Assembly (NCBI GenBank): GCA_903813345.2
Contig: CAIIXF020000001.1
Location: 11,383,598 to 11,447,597 of the forward strand
Direction of reading: 5' to 3'
From: Owenia fusiformis
Taxonomy: Eukaryota > Annelida > Polychaeta > Sabellida > Oweniidae
DNA: 64,000 nucleotides
Below are positions 1 through 21,794 of this stretch, piece after piece. A program made the translations under genes and the position numbers. The notes below the pieces were generated by a model, which worked only from the letters and a program-made list of their open reading frames with translations, was not told where the DNA came from and ran no database searches. Every line of letters starts with the position of its first letter. Positions within the stretch are counted from its first letter, which is position 1.

Positions 1-435
1 CAACCCCGACCCAAAAATGACGATGATGATGCTGATGATACGATAAGTAAGAAAATCCATAACAAAGTTGAATTTTTGAAAATCTGATGTCAATGTGATA
101 AACAGGTATACTAGATAGTACTAAGCTGTACCTATCTCAAGTTATCTAGATTATTGTTAACAAATATTAAAGACGTACCATTCATTTTCCAACATCTATT
201 TTGAAGTAACCAGATTTCTTTTTATGGACGACTATGTTATGTTTACTAACAGTGTCATGGAATCCAACGAAATACCAATACCTTGAGTGTGGCGTCATTG
301 AATTGAATTGCCATGGTGTTATTTGCCATGGTGTTATTTTTAGAAACATTCTATTGTACTTTTGCAGAAGTGAAATAAATTGCACATCATTTTCACACCC
401 CATTCTCTTATCGTCGTAGCACTGGAAGTTTACGA

Positions 436-1100
436 CGTTATACCAAGTATTTTTGGCGGGAGATTTGTAAGTACTCATTCATTTCATGGTCCTTTCCCTT
501 TCGTAGAAACATTGACCATACCATGCTGATATACCTCTAGTATCACTACGTCTCTACATTTTGTCTGAACACGATCTAGAACTTCTCAAACCATCTAGAA
601 AGCACGACAATTTCTTGAAAACATATGATAATTTTTCACGAAAATAATCATAGTTTCTAAAATTATAGCCTTATCATCTTGAAATATTGATAAAATTAAA
701 AATACAATTTTTACGTATCATCCAGACACTTCAGTTTCCCAAATTAATAAAAGAATTCCTAGATATTAAATTTTCTTTGAATATATACAACGTTCGAAGA
801 ATTAAATATCTACACTGAAATGACATATACTACCTTCTTCACGTTGTATACTTTCAAAGAAAAAAAGATAATCTTTCAAAAAATTGTCCTGGTTTCTAGA
901 AGGTTTGAGAGGTATATGTTTTTAAACAGAACTGACCCCAGGATCTAACAAATAAATGCTGGACTGTTAGCATTGTGAAAGGCTGCGCTCAACACCTGCA
1001 TGGTATGGTCAATGTTTCTAGAAATGGAGAGCCAAATTCTCTCAAAACGTCTAAATAAATGATTACTTACAAATCTCCCGCTGAAAATACTTGTATAACG
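436..1100. mobile_element. Long inverted-repeat (foldback) element, about 665 bp
   Basis: The first ~100 bases (CGTTATACCAAGTATTTTTG onward, including GGCGGGAGATTTGTAAGTA and ACATTGACCATACCATGC) recur as the reverse complement at 995-1100. The centre also pairs weakly (CTCAAACC..TCTAGAAA at 587 against its complement near 897). There is no transposase ORF. The outermost flanks both show CACTG about 15 bases further out, so the true ends may be near 420 and 1116. No convincing target duplication was found. It fits a non-autonomous DNA transposon; the superfamily is undetermined. Confidence 0.7.
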
Positions 1101-1366
1101 GCTACCTGGACAGTGTATGCAACATGATCTTAATGGTATGAAACTACTTTTTGCATTATCTCTGCTGAAACTAGAACTAAATATTGTTGAAATTACTGAC
1201 AGCCAATCCTGATGATCACCACCCTGCTAGGCCTGCTCTAAGGGTATTAGCACTAGTTAAGAAGGCTCATATTTTACTATCAATAGTGGAGGGTCTTGTG
1301 CAGTTGTGCCAAGACCATCACAGAAGCTGACTTGGCACTAGATAAGGTGGGCCATATTGGACATTA

Positions 1367-2947
1367 GGGAGGTTAAGATTAGCGTAAAAATATACGTGTA
1401 CCTATCCCTATCCGTATGTTTGTTACGGATACGTTTAGGTAATGCGTATTGCAAAATGAGTTTAAGATTAACGTAAAAGGCTACGAAACCGTATGCTACA
1501 ATTTATGATAAAATTAACTCCTAATCATAGAATAAAAACCATGCGATGGCTTATATGGCATATACCAGTACATCTCACCTCCAAGAACTGTTATATACTT
1601 CAGAGAGTGTGTGGTGTAGCTACTGTAGTTGGGAGGGGGTGATGCTTGAGGGTCCGCTAACCCCCCTATCACACCAAACTAGTTCTTACCCGTTCTTGCC
1701 AGTCCTACGAAAACGTCGTAAAACGGGCTCAATCTGACTGTGGTCGGGAAATATGTCTGAAATAATTAGCTTCTTCGTTCTTAAACAGTCTTCAATACGT
1801 CCATCTCGTTCGCAGTTCGTTCAGGTCGCACCACGTCGGTGTGCAACGTACTAGAACGCGTCCCTTAGTCTAGAAGGTCAACATGACCTGATAACAGAAC
1901 GGCATGGTCGCCATCGAATTTTGAATCGATTCAAAATTCTAAAATCACATTCCCGTCTGAGAACGTTCATAAAGTTCGTGAATAGACCTTAGAAAGTTGC
2001 AGCTACGTTCATTCCGTTCGCACACAGTTTAAAACCAGTTTTGGAGAACGCAGTGGCAACTTGTTTGGTGTGATAGCTATATTTTTGCTAACTCGTTCAT
2101 AAGCAGTGTTAAATACGTTCTTAATCAGTTTAAACCCGTTTGCAATTAGTTCTACCTCGTTCTAAACACGTCCTCAGACAGTTCAACTCGTTGTTAAAAC
2201 GTCCCTAGTAGGATTGAAGTACGACGGTTCCGTTCATTGTACGTCCAGCTCGTCGTTAGTACGTTTTCACTCGTTCTAATTGTAGAACGTGACGACCACG
2301 AGAACATTTTTAGCATTGTCTGAGTTCTAGAGGACCTACCGGTTCGAGTACGTTCGATGAAGTTTGTAAATAGATCCCAAACGGTTCTTAGTAGGTCCAG
2401 TCCGTTCGTACACAGTTGAAGCCCGTTTTCGAGAACGTAGTGAGAACTAGTTTGGTGTGATAGTAGGGTAATGGGGCAGTGACTTAAGCCGAAATGTTAA
2501 ATTTCTAGCATGATCTAGCAATGAGAGTGGCCAAATAGTAAAGTTAGACAATTAAAACCACGATATAATGGCTGATTTCATACATTTACAATAAGCAAAA
2601 CTGATGAAGGATTTGTAAATTCAACAATTTCATGCATCATCACATGGCATCGTTTATCGCATCAATGAATGTGTTCGACCACTTAATTTTTATGCAGATC
2701 GAATGAGAAATGTTTGGTGTTACTATTTTAAAGTTTAATGGATGATATTTGATGTAGAAATGACACAATTTGTTTGATTAGATAAAAACATACGTTTTCG
2801 AATTACCTATCCTTGGCCATTTTTAGGTAATTACGTATCGTAAACCCTGTAACTTAGGTAAAATACCGCTTAGTGTAATAACAAACTACGTATAGGTACC
2901 TGTACATGTATAGGTAAATGGGTTATTTACGCTAATCTTAAACTCCC
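1367..2947. mobile_element. TIR element with nested second element, about 1.6 kb
   Basis: The left end GGGAGGTTAAGATTAGCGTA is repeated inverted at the right end (TACGCTAATCTTAAACTCCC), with TA on each side as a possible target duplication. A second direct copy of the terminal motif (GAGTTTAAGATTAACGTAAA) lies at about 1457. Beyond the first ~27 bases the arms share only short TACCTATAC-like words. No transposase is visible. A different inverted-repeat unit (1661-2468) occupies the middle. Confidence 0.6.
1661..2468. mobile_element. Nested GTTC-rich inverted-repeat element
   Basis: The ends are CCCTATCACACCAAACTAGT and its inverse near 2440-2468. The last ~100 bases of the element (GTTCGTGAATAGACC to TTTGGTGTGATAG) are present twice in direct orientation, at about 1977-2078 and 2362-2463. 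The interior is dense in degenerate CGTTC/AGTTC words. A perfect 24-bp palindrome centred on ATCGAT lies at 1916-1939. It is non-coding. Confidence 0.55.
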
Positions 2948-3131
2948 TATTATCAGAGTTTGTACTTAGTTTTTAACAGTTGGTGATAATAGTAATAACC
3001 TCATTTCAGCGGGCAACATAGTGAAATCGATATGTTGCCCTTTGAAATGAGGCTATTGCTATATCGATTATACAATATCATATCGGAAATACAAAATAAG
3101 ACAAGAATATATTTTAAATCATCACAATATT

Positions 3132-3137
3132 TTTATT
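3132..3137 (-). terminator. Candidate AGPS poly(A) signal
   Basis: On the minus strand this reads AATAAA, about 245 bases beyond the AGPS stop codon. It is a plausible 3' end signal, but the region is AT-rich and chance occurrence is possible. Confidence 0.35.
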
Positions 3138-3381
3138 CGGAAATCCATGATTTAAGAAAAAATAAATTCAATTCTACAAAATATACAAATGGGTTTTGTA
3201 GATTTACACATTGTTACTTTACATTATATTCTTGATAAGATTAATTTGTAAATCATTGAATACAAAAATGGTATTGCAATATGACAAAATAAAAGAATGT
3301 CTCCCAAATCACTCATTTTTATGGCTAAAACATCTAAACCAGAATACTGCTCCATGTTAATCGTTTCATATGTTACAATTA

Positions 3382-13148
<9,767 letters not shown>

Positions 13149-13200
13149 TCGATAATAATTTCATGTTGTGTACGCATGTGCGAGTTTTAATTATTGTTTA
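13149..13200 (-). promoter_or_regulatory. Presumed AGPS promoter region
   Basis: Sequence immediately upstream of the AGPS start. It contains CGCATGTGCGAG (13173-13184), which resembles an imperfect NRF1-type site. No TATA box is evident. The call rests mainly on position. Confidence 0.25.
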
Positions 13201-13959
13201 GTAGACAGGCTATGTAAACAAATGCCAGTTAAATTAATCTAGATAAAGACACATTTTTATTGATTTTATATAAAACCTTCAAAGATGGAGGTTGGAGGTT
13301 ATATTTCTTGTTATATATCAAGTAATTGCACAAAACCCTATAATGGAACAAAACAAATTAGAAAAAGGCCAATTAATGCCCAAAAAGGCCCACTAATTGC
13401 AGGCGCCCTAAAAGTTTTTTGGCCCAAATTTTTCCTTTAGGTTCAGGGTCATTAAAACCATGGATAGCAAAAACTGGTAGGTGGAAACCTCTGCATGTTA
13501 ATGGAACACCTTGAAAATGGAACAGATTTTTAAAGTCCATTTTTAAAGCGCATAGACTTATATCAATTGAACATGAAGTAACTTAAACACCTTATGCTCT
13601 GGAGGGATAAATTGCTATTAATAACATACACTGGATCCTTTATTACACACAGTTGCTAGCTTATCAGAATGATTCTTAGTTATTGTTAATAACATATGGC
13701 ATGAGCATGTGCAAGATCAAAATTAATCTGACAATAAAAAGTAGTTCCTCACATCTGCTTGTGTTTCTGACTTCTTATGCAATAAAATATTTCTCGAATT
13801 GAAAAGTAAACCCATCCTTAGATACTGTTAGGAATAACAGAAACAAATATCAATTTCTCAATACAAATCAACATAACTACAGGGTGATCAATAAATAAGG
13901 TAAAAGTATCTGGTATTTTGTAAATATTGGTCCAAACATCCTGAAATTTGGTCAGAATA

Positions 13960-14164
13960 CTGTATAAGTGGTATTTAATCCGAGTGGTTAATTTTCCGAA
14001 TGGTCAAATTTCATCATTTTCCTAATTTTAATTTTCCTAATGACAAGAAACCTACCATTGGATAACATTATAAAGACAATATTTCCGACATTTAATTTTC
14101 CGAACCTGGCAAAAATTAGGAAATAGGCAAATTAAATGATTAGGCAAAATTACCACTTATACAG
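13960..14164. mobile_element. MITE inserted inside the mariner element
   Basis: The ends CTGTATAAGTGGTA..TACCACTTATACAG form an inverted repeat flanked by TA. The interior repeats TTTTCCTAAT/TTTTCCGAA words in both orientations. It lies inside the mariner boundaries and so is younger than that insertion. Confidence 0.6.
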
Positions 14165-14470
14165 TATACTTTTTACATTTCTAAATTAAAATATTTGAAT
14201 ATATAACTTCTGCCATATGATTGGTTAATATTATAGTTACCATGGCAACTGGAGTCGGGGGTACCCGGGGCAATTTTATTGCATCCAATTTGAACAAAAA
14301 ATAATAGAAGCATATCTTTTTCAAACTGAAAAGAAATAAATGTGGATGCCAGCATTTATTGTTTCTATAATACTTTGTTTTCATTGTTACATATTTTCTT
14401 GCAAATTTGATGTTTCATGTCACGGAAAAGATAAATATATAATGAAAACTGATGTGATCAAAGAAAGTCT

Positions 14471-14701
14471 TTGACACAGGTCAATGATGAAAAACAATAC
14501 CCACAGAAGAGATTTGATGAGAGCAAAGAGAAAGAAGCTAAGAGGCCCGCAAAACATTTCACATTGCACTGGGATAATGCTCCATCTCACAATGCTATTC
14601 TCACGTTACAAACCATTGAAGCACTGGGTTTTCCTCTGTTAGGTCATGTACTATACTCTCCTGACTTGTCCCCTTATGATTTTACCTTCATGGTGAGCTG
14701 A
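14471..14701 (+). pseudogene. Mariner transposase C-terminal fragment (D34D)
   Basis: The open fragment contains LHWDNAPSHNA and YSPDLSPYDF. Exactly 34 residues separate the Asp of WDNA from the Asp of SPYD, the D34D spacing of mariner transposases. The catalytic-domain start, the N-terminal helix-turn-helix region and the remaining C-terminus are missing or out of frame, so the protein is inactive. Only about 76 of an expected ~350 residues remain open. Confidence 0.8.
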
Positions 14702-16296
14702 AGAGGGAGTTGATGAAGTTTCTCATGGGAAGACCTGAAGTCAGCTATCTTGAAAATGTGCAGGCTATATAAAAATGGGTTTAAAAAGGTGTTCAAAGAC
14801 TGGAGTAGAAGACATGAACTACAGTATATGTTAAAAACAAAGGACATTAAGTAGAGTAGTTATGAAGTATAAAATAAGAATATGATATGCCATTTCAATT
14901 GTGATTTGAAATATATTTTCAAAAGTGCTTCGACTGAAAATTTAGTTTTTGATAGTTGCCCCGGGTCTTCATGCTTTCTGTTGCTATGGCAACCATAACT
15001 TCAACCAATGACATTACTTTGATCTGTAACTTAATATATCAATTCAATAATGTTTGAACATTATTCTGTGCAAGTTTTATGAGGATTGGGTAAAATCTGA
15101 AGAAATCCCAGATACTTTTACCTTATTTATTGTCATTGATCACCCTGTACAAGTACTCGTGTGATTAAACTAAATTCAATAAGACAACTCATTTCAAGTT
15201 CTGGTGACCCTAGGTGGTACCTGTCTCTAGTCCTTATTGGAGGTGAAGTAGATGGGGTGGGTGGGGGGGGGAGACTTGATGGATGATATATGTTACAGGA
15301 CCATCCCTTAATAAACACCCATTGTATAATGGATTAGAATAAATGTCAAGCAATAAATAAAATAAAAGCAAAGTAAAAGCCTTGTGGGTGGATAAATAAG
15401 AAATCTGGGGCTGAGTTGTATCCTGTATTGATAAGCATTTATTGAGGCACATTATGTTGTATCCCTTTTGAAATTGAAGCATGCATCTCAATGATTACAT
15501 GAAATGAAAATAAAGTGAATGTACTATTGGCACTATCAATCACATGCTCTGCAGTTCTTATTCACATCACACCTATACCTCAATGTATATGTAACTCAGC
15601 AAGATTTTTATGTTACTATGGAAACTTGTTGAAATTATATATCAGGACAAAAGCAATTTCTCTTGTAACGTAAGCAAATTCTCTTGTAACATAATTCTTG
15701 CTAATTGACTCTGTACAAATGACAGTTATTGCAGAGTTAAGATATCCACACATTTTATCATCTAGAAAGTAAAATATCAAATGTCATAGATGAGATAAAT
15801 TAAAGTTATAGTTGAGTTTATCAGACCATTCTAACCTTAGTCAATGACTGAAGGTGAAATAGAATATAAGAAAACAAATGCAAAAATATTTCTTTATACA
15901 CGAGAATATATTCAATACATCAATTTTATACAAAATTAGCACAAATGTCAAAAAGGTATACAAGTAGTGGCTTCGTAGAGAATTAGAATATACAAGATAA
16001 TTTGTAATTCTTATTGCACTCCATTTTATATCAATTTATAGTCCAATGAGGATTGGCCAATGAGGATGGACCAATATCAATACACACTTCATATGACCAC
16101 ATGTTAAAATACTTCATGATCAATAGTGACATCTATGAAGTGTGTTTTAACATGGTACATGGAGAAGTCCCCCCATGATTTTTTCTCGATTTTCTTAGAT
16201 GCATACTCCTTCAAAAAATTCAAAATGTGATTGAATACAATTCATTTTGATGAGATATTTAAAGAATTACTAAAATCAATAAGATGATACATACAG

Positions 16297-16325
16297 GGTA
16301 ACTAAAAAGCGTGTGTCAAACACCT
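16297..16325. mobile_element. Solo mariner-like terminal sequence
   Basis: TA followed by CAGGGTAACTAAAAAGCGTG resembles a Tc1/mariner tip. No matching inverted end was seen downstream, so it is probably a truncated copy. Confidence 0.3.
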
Positions 16326-17136
16326 AGCATTTAAAAACTAGCTACACCTCTAATACAGCAGAAATATGCACCTAATTTCAAAAAGTACCCGATATCATAC
16401 ATGGTCATTGAAATCAACTCAAATAAATAATAAATAGTACTATATAATACAATACATTGATTCACCTATCACAAAATTTTGTTTAAATCCAAACTTTGTT
16501 TGGGTTTAATCGACACAAAAAGAACTAAATGGGTCACCTACTACATGTACAAAAACAACATGTGTTAATATACATGTAGTTGTGTTACCATGGATAAAAT
16601 ATCATAAGTTCATGTTTTAAAAACTTAGATAAGATCAATACTGAATAGGGAGCAAGTTTACCATGTGTACATGCAGATTGTTTTTAGGGACATATTTTTA
16701 TTAAATTGAGGGGATCTGACATTTTATCACAACAAGGTATAGGAGTTAGGAAATTAGCTTAACTCCAGGAATCTTCTGTCAAAGTTTTTTTCTAATAACC
16801 CATCGTTTTTTCGGAAAAAGATATTGAGATTTCCAGTGATCTAAAGGTTTGCCCCTCCCGTGTACAGTAACTATTGGATTAGATTTTAGATGTAGAATGA
16901 TGGGGATAAAGTAAACATGGCCATAATGACATTTAAAGAACAATGATCGTCATAGCTACAGTTTAGCACACAGCCTCGAGAATTAGGTTACTGGCAAAAG
17001 TTATGTATGGAAGGGTTGTGTCAAGTTTGGGCTGTGTAGTAGACTGTATCATCTGAGCTTAGAGATGACTACTTCTACAATTAACTCTCAGTAAAGTGTT
17101 TAATAATCGATATACTTTCACCTTTTACAATACATT

Positions 17137-17225
17137 GACATCAGATACTCACCATACTGAAATACACTGACATCAGGTACTCATCCTGATATACAGTGAC
17201 ATCAGATACTCATATTGGAAAGGTA
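17137..17225 (+). repeat. Short minisatellite, GACATCAGATACTCA units
   Basis: Three units of roughly 35 bp carry TGACATCAGRTACTCA (CATTGACATCAGATACTCAC, CACTGACATCAGGTACTCAT, CAGTGACATCAGATACTCAT), followed by a decayed fourth (ATTGACATCACATTTAG). Confidence 0.65.
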
Positions 17226-19525
17226 TTGACATCACATTTAGATCATGATACAGACTAATTTGAAATGTACAACTGATTTCAATCAGACTGTATATTGATT
17301 TCAGAGTAGTAATTAATGTACTTAGTCAGGTATGAGTTGATGTCAATGGCCTGTAAACTAGTTCAATGACTCTACTAAAAAACATACTTCATATTCATGA
17401 TTGATTGTTACAGTAACTCAAGATTGTTTCATTTAATTCTTGACATTTTGTGAATGTGACTAACACCATCCTGCAAAACACATGTATATTGATATCAGTT
17501 TAATTTATATCGGTTTCTTTATACAAAATTGTGTTTTAAAGTATGATATTGTTACACCAGCTAATGTGTGGGCACATGTACAGATTATGCAAGCATTCAC
17601 TTTACAGTTTAAGGGATACAATTTTTCACAAATAAATAGTGAAATTGGCCCTATTCTACTAGCTACCTATAAATAATGTAAATGTATTTATATGCAGAAT
17701 TGTGAACTTTTTGAAACAAGAGGCACTAAACTAAATGCCACTGTTCAAAAGGTTGCAGTAATATGCACATTCTTCAACTTTTAGTTAAATTATATTCAGA
17801 GCTAACATGTACAGTATCTAGTACACATAGGTGCACCATCAGAAGAATAACTAAAATGGCACTAATATATTTTTGAGATTTGCACCTGTACACCCATCTT
17901 GCCTTCTAAGCTAACATAAACAGGCACCCATGTAACCTTTAGGGCTCTTTATCAATTTGCTATCATTATAGCCCTATTTTTGCTTCAGACTTAAGTAGGA
18001 GCAAATTTAATAGTAACAAAAATGCTAAGACGAGATCATACCAGAGTTTAGCTACTTCTGGATAAAGGAAATGATATAAATTAACTCGTGTGTATAAGAG
18101 CTGCTACTAAGCATAAAGACGAACCTGCCAATTTCACAGTTTTCCATCTCGATCATTCACTACAGTACAGTTATAGTGCAATTTTCATGGTAAAAATTCA
18201 TTTGATGAAGCAAATTACAATGTAGTGTTTTTTCATAGTCTGTACTATGCAATAAATAGATAATAAAATTATTAACAGATCTTATAATAAATTACAGGAA
18301 ATACACACGTTGGCAGGGTGAGATCTAGGTACAAAATACAATAAAGCATAAAATACAATAAGACAATGAAAATGTATTAATGATTATGACGCAAAGTTGT
18401 ATTCAATCTGTTTTGATGTGAAGTAACACCTTACAACTTAGTTGCAATATTATCCCATAAAGGAAGAAATGATGTGTATGATATGGAGAAAATTGTCAAC
18501 ATCAACATTTTTGGGATTATATCAGTTTTAAGAAATTTGATCTGATACAGGTAAAGAGTAATGTTTTTAAACATGTAAAATAGAGATGAAGTGACAACAT
18601 ATAAAGCATGATGCACATCAACATAAACCCAAGTCCCCCAATGAATAAATAATACATGTGAATATGAGTGTTGACAATGAAATGAAGAAAGCTATAAATA
18701 TTATCTTTGGTAATTTAAAAGGCATTTAAGTATGGATGTGATCACAATATTTTCTCAAAACATTGTAAAGACATATTATAACTGTCTTTGAGATCAGATC
18801 ATTGAAAGTGCAGATAGATATTTTCTAAATTATAATATACAATTATTTGGTTGTTTGCATGAGGTGCAATGCTAATTTGATATAAAGAATAAATGAGACT
18901 AAAATAATATATATCCTAGATGCCCTAATAAGACCTGATGAAGTTTGATGAATTCTTGTCAAGTTGAAGCTATCGTACGATGCAAGAAATGCATTACCTC
19001 ATTACAATAAGGTCTGCAATGAAGCCTTACATATATGCACTACTTCAGACATCAACTTGAAATCACCAATCTCCATTTGGTTATCCTTTATCATGGGCAA
19101 CCACTTAAATTCAGCTGTATCACCTTCAAAATGCTACATATAACATCTGCATTTGCAGCTGTAGCAAGGATAAAACACTAAAAGGTTATTATCACATTTG
19201 TCAGATCATCAAATACTACTGTATACTTGTCGAGGAAATACTGACTTTTTTGATTTTCGATGAGGACCACCAGATGACATGAAATCTTGAGATACAAATG
19301 AAAATGATCTGTTACTGCCGAAAAAAAGTTATGGTGCTTGAAACATTTCATTTTGTACAAACTTTTTGAATTTTGCCTTATAATATCCATGCAACCCTCA
19401 TAAGGAGTTTAAATCAATGTTTCAATATTCATTACGACTTCACTGACCATTCAAGCTGCAGATCTAAATAAGGATAATGTTGACAATACAGTAGATTCAC
19501 ATGATACGAGGCATTAACATGCAAA

Positions 19526-19616
19526 ATGTCACCACCTACCATTTGTTTCAGATGCTGAACTATGTCATGAAAAAGTTGGACACAATTCAATATGTCAACA
19601 CTCATGGTGGTGACAT
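19526..19616. mobile_element. ATGTCACCACC MITE family, copy 1
   Basis: It starts ATGTCACCACCTACCATTTG and ends TGGTGGTGACAT, an 11-bp inverted repeat, and is preceded by GCATTAACATGCAAA as in the other copies. About 91 bp, non-coding. Confidence 0.65.
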
Positions 19617-20410
19617 AGGCATAACATATTAATAATAGTTTTCATATGTAGTAAAGCATATAGACAATTACAGGGATGATTCTATTACTTCACATAAAGT
19701 GAATGATAATGAACAACAAATGCCACAAAAACTACACAAATACTATAAGGCAAAATATTTGCCACTATTGCACTTTGCCATTCATTTCAATAAATTCATG
19801 CAATCAAGGTCTGATATAAAAACAGCATGTTTTTTAATCCAATGCTATTTTTCTATCTGATCTATAATTCCAGACTCAATTTGAGCATACTTTTAATGTT
19901 ATACTAATTTGTGCCCTTGCCGTATCAATCATTTTTTACTGAATTATATCGCACATGTTTCTGGTAGACAATTGTACTTGTTAAAATTTTATAAATAATC
20001 CTAAAAATAATTATGTTCACTGTTATGGATTTATGAACATTAAATAATCGCCCATAATGATCACTTATCACTCGTTCAAAAGTGACTAATAAAAATTTAT
20101 GCAATTTATCATGGACAAATGACTAAAATAAATATCTATGTACATGTACGATCATTACAAATAAACGTGAACAGATTTCAGGATGTGCTAGCGTATAGCA
20201 CATACTGGCACCCATACATGTGGCAATCCCAATTGCTCTTCAGTCTTTCGAGACTATCTGGCTTGGTGGCATCGACTAGAGACAATGCTGTTTTTCACTC
20301 CATACTGTTTATGTCAATTTGTACCTGAATAGGCGGTGGGGGGCAGGCTTCCTAGATCACAACAACGAATCATAATATTGATTCATTACCAAGATCTAAC
20401 TCACAGATTT

Positions 20411-20440
20411 ACTCAATGAGTAAGTACAGACTCATTGAGT
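20411..20440 (-). other. Perfect 11-bp stem-loop in the SPSB 3' UTR
   Basis: ACTCAATGAGT, an 8-base loop, then ACTCATTGAGT: a perfect 11-bp stem about 85 bases past the SPSB stop codon. It may be an RNA element or chance; no known element was recognised. Confidence 0.5.
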
Positions 20441-20524
20441 CAGCACTCACTCGTTAAGCATCATCATTGTGTGAGTTAGTTACTTGGAGTTGTTGTTATC
20501 CAGAAACCCCTCGCCCCAGCCTAG

Positions 20525-21794
20525 TCATTGGTACAGCAGATAGTTCTTGATAGAAGTAGGCAAGGGTAAATTGTGTATTTCATGGAGGCGATTTTTCCCG
20601 AGCTGCTTGCGGATCACCCGCCTACTGATGTCCATAAGAGGGAGGGGTTCAGCTGGAAAACACAGAGAGAAAGAATTACATTAAAGTGAAAACATTATGT
20701 GTATCATCTCATTGTTATTTTGTTCACTTGTTTGCTAGCATAATTTCAGATCCTAGATATGAATCTGCTGTTATTAAGATATGTTTTTATCATTAACCTT
20801 TTATGAAAAAAGTATAATTATAGGTTTATTTCTAGACCTAGTGATAATTGAATTTTGCTCTCCATGTGAGCTTATTTGCATATGAGCCAAGAACTAATAA
20901 AGAATGCATCAGACATTTTCACTAACATAAGAAATACTCTTGATTCAAAATGTGGCTTTGCATTTACAGATATCTAAATCTTTTACTCACAAGAAGTTTA
21001 GAAACGATGTTTTAACTTATGAAATTTGAACATACTATTTGTACTTTTGTAACTGTATTTGAAAAAAATAATATTGATAAAAAATTCTTAAACTTACGAT
21101 CTAAGCCATTAATGTATCTCATTGTTATTTCACAATGGCCCCATACCGCACTAACTAGAGGGTAGAGTTTCTTGCCTTTGAGCCCCCTGAAGGCAATGCC
21201 CAGGAATTGTCCATCTACTATAAAGCTCATGGTGCCTTCATCCATATCAAGCACTATTCGAAATGAGTCTGGCACGACAAATGTCTCATCAGGATTCAAC
21301 AATGTTGGATAAGTTCTTCCTGGGGTTGTTTGCACGTCATGATATAACTTATTGCGGCCGAGGTCCCAACCCCAAGATTCTTTATTACTACCAACCAAGG
21401 ACTGATAGCCGACGCAATGTAAAGGAGCATCTATTGTGCCTACACCAACTACAGCATGTGTGCCTCTTTGTCTTGTACTCCAATGTACTTCCCAGACATG
21501 GAGGCCACGTGTGAAGCCATAACGGCCACGAATACAGTCTGTGCTTTGGGCAACTGGGTGCCTATGGAACGTCATCTTATCATCTTCTTTTACAAATATA
21601 TTTAGAGATCTATCATCTGTGTTCCATGAATGTTGTAGTTGCACTTCCCGTGGAGCGGGAGGCATATCTAGAAGCATGTCTAATCTCGCTGGCTTCTGGA
21701 AATCTGGATTGTACGCCAGCTCTCGCTGGAGTTTATTGTTATAGTTTGGTTCACGGGAGATGGTCTTTATCCCACCTGATACTTTCTGACCCAT
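20525..21794 (-). CDS. SPSB: SPRY domain/SOCS box protein, SPSB1/SPSB4 type
   Basis: Substrate receptor of Cullin-5/Elongin B-C ubiquitin ligases. Family members bind (D/E)-(I/L)-N-N-N peptides such as those in iNOS, Par-4 and VASA (known). Coding exons are 21098-21794 (continuing as 5' UTR to an acceptor at 21882) and 20525-20652, total 274 aa against 273 in human SPSB1. The product starts [11 protein letters not shown] as in SPSB1/4, which decides the start over in-frame ATGs at 21800 and 21812. The SPRY domain includes [44 protein letters not shown] and the VWG pocket in [10 protein letters not shown]. The second exon is the SOCS box, [16 protein letters not shown] (Elongin C contact) then [16 protein letters not shown] (Cul5 LPLP). 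Intact. It cannot be assigned to SPSB1 versus SPSB4 without a phylogeny; invertebrates probably have one ancestral gene. Confidence 0.96.

Larger units (their letters stand above)
13880..15147 (+). mobile_element. Mariner-family transposon, degenerate
   Basis: The element is 1268 bp and flanked by TA on both sides. The ends are CAGGGTGATCAAT(GACA)AATAAGGTAAAAGTATCTGG, in inverted copies differing only by a 4-base indel. Inner subterminal segments also pair (CCATGGCAACTGG..CCCGGGGCAA near 14240-14273 against the inverse near 14957-14995), so the arms extend well beyond the tips. The transposase survives only as a C-terminal fragment (14471-14701). A separate MITE is inserted at 13960-14164. 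Confidence 0.85.
15148..20410. other. Unassigned AT-rich sequence between AGPS and SPSB
   Basis: No conserved exon was recognised on either strand. It may include a long SPSB 3' untranslated region (minus strand); no 3' end could be fixed. Landmarks inside are a mariner-like left tip at about 16297, a short minisatellite near 17140 and a MITE at 19526-19616. Confidence 0.5.

Noticed and set aside
182-478. 98-residue minus-strand ORF next to the first foldback element
   Set aside because: It runs into the inverted-repeat arm and has a tandem 15-base duplication. It shows no recognised family and no clear splice context; most likely chance.
1546-1737. 63-residue ORF in the nested repeat
   Set aside because: Lies across the border of two mobile elements and resembles no transposase.
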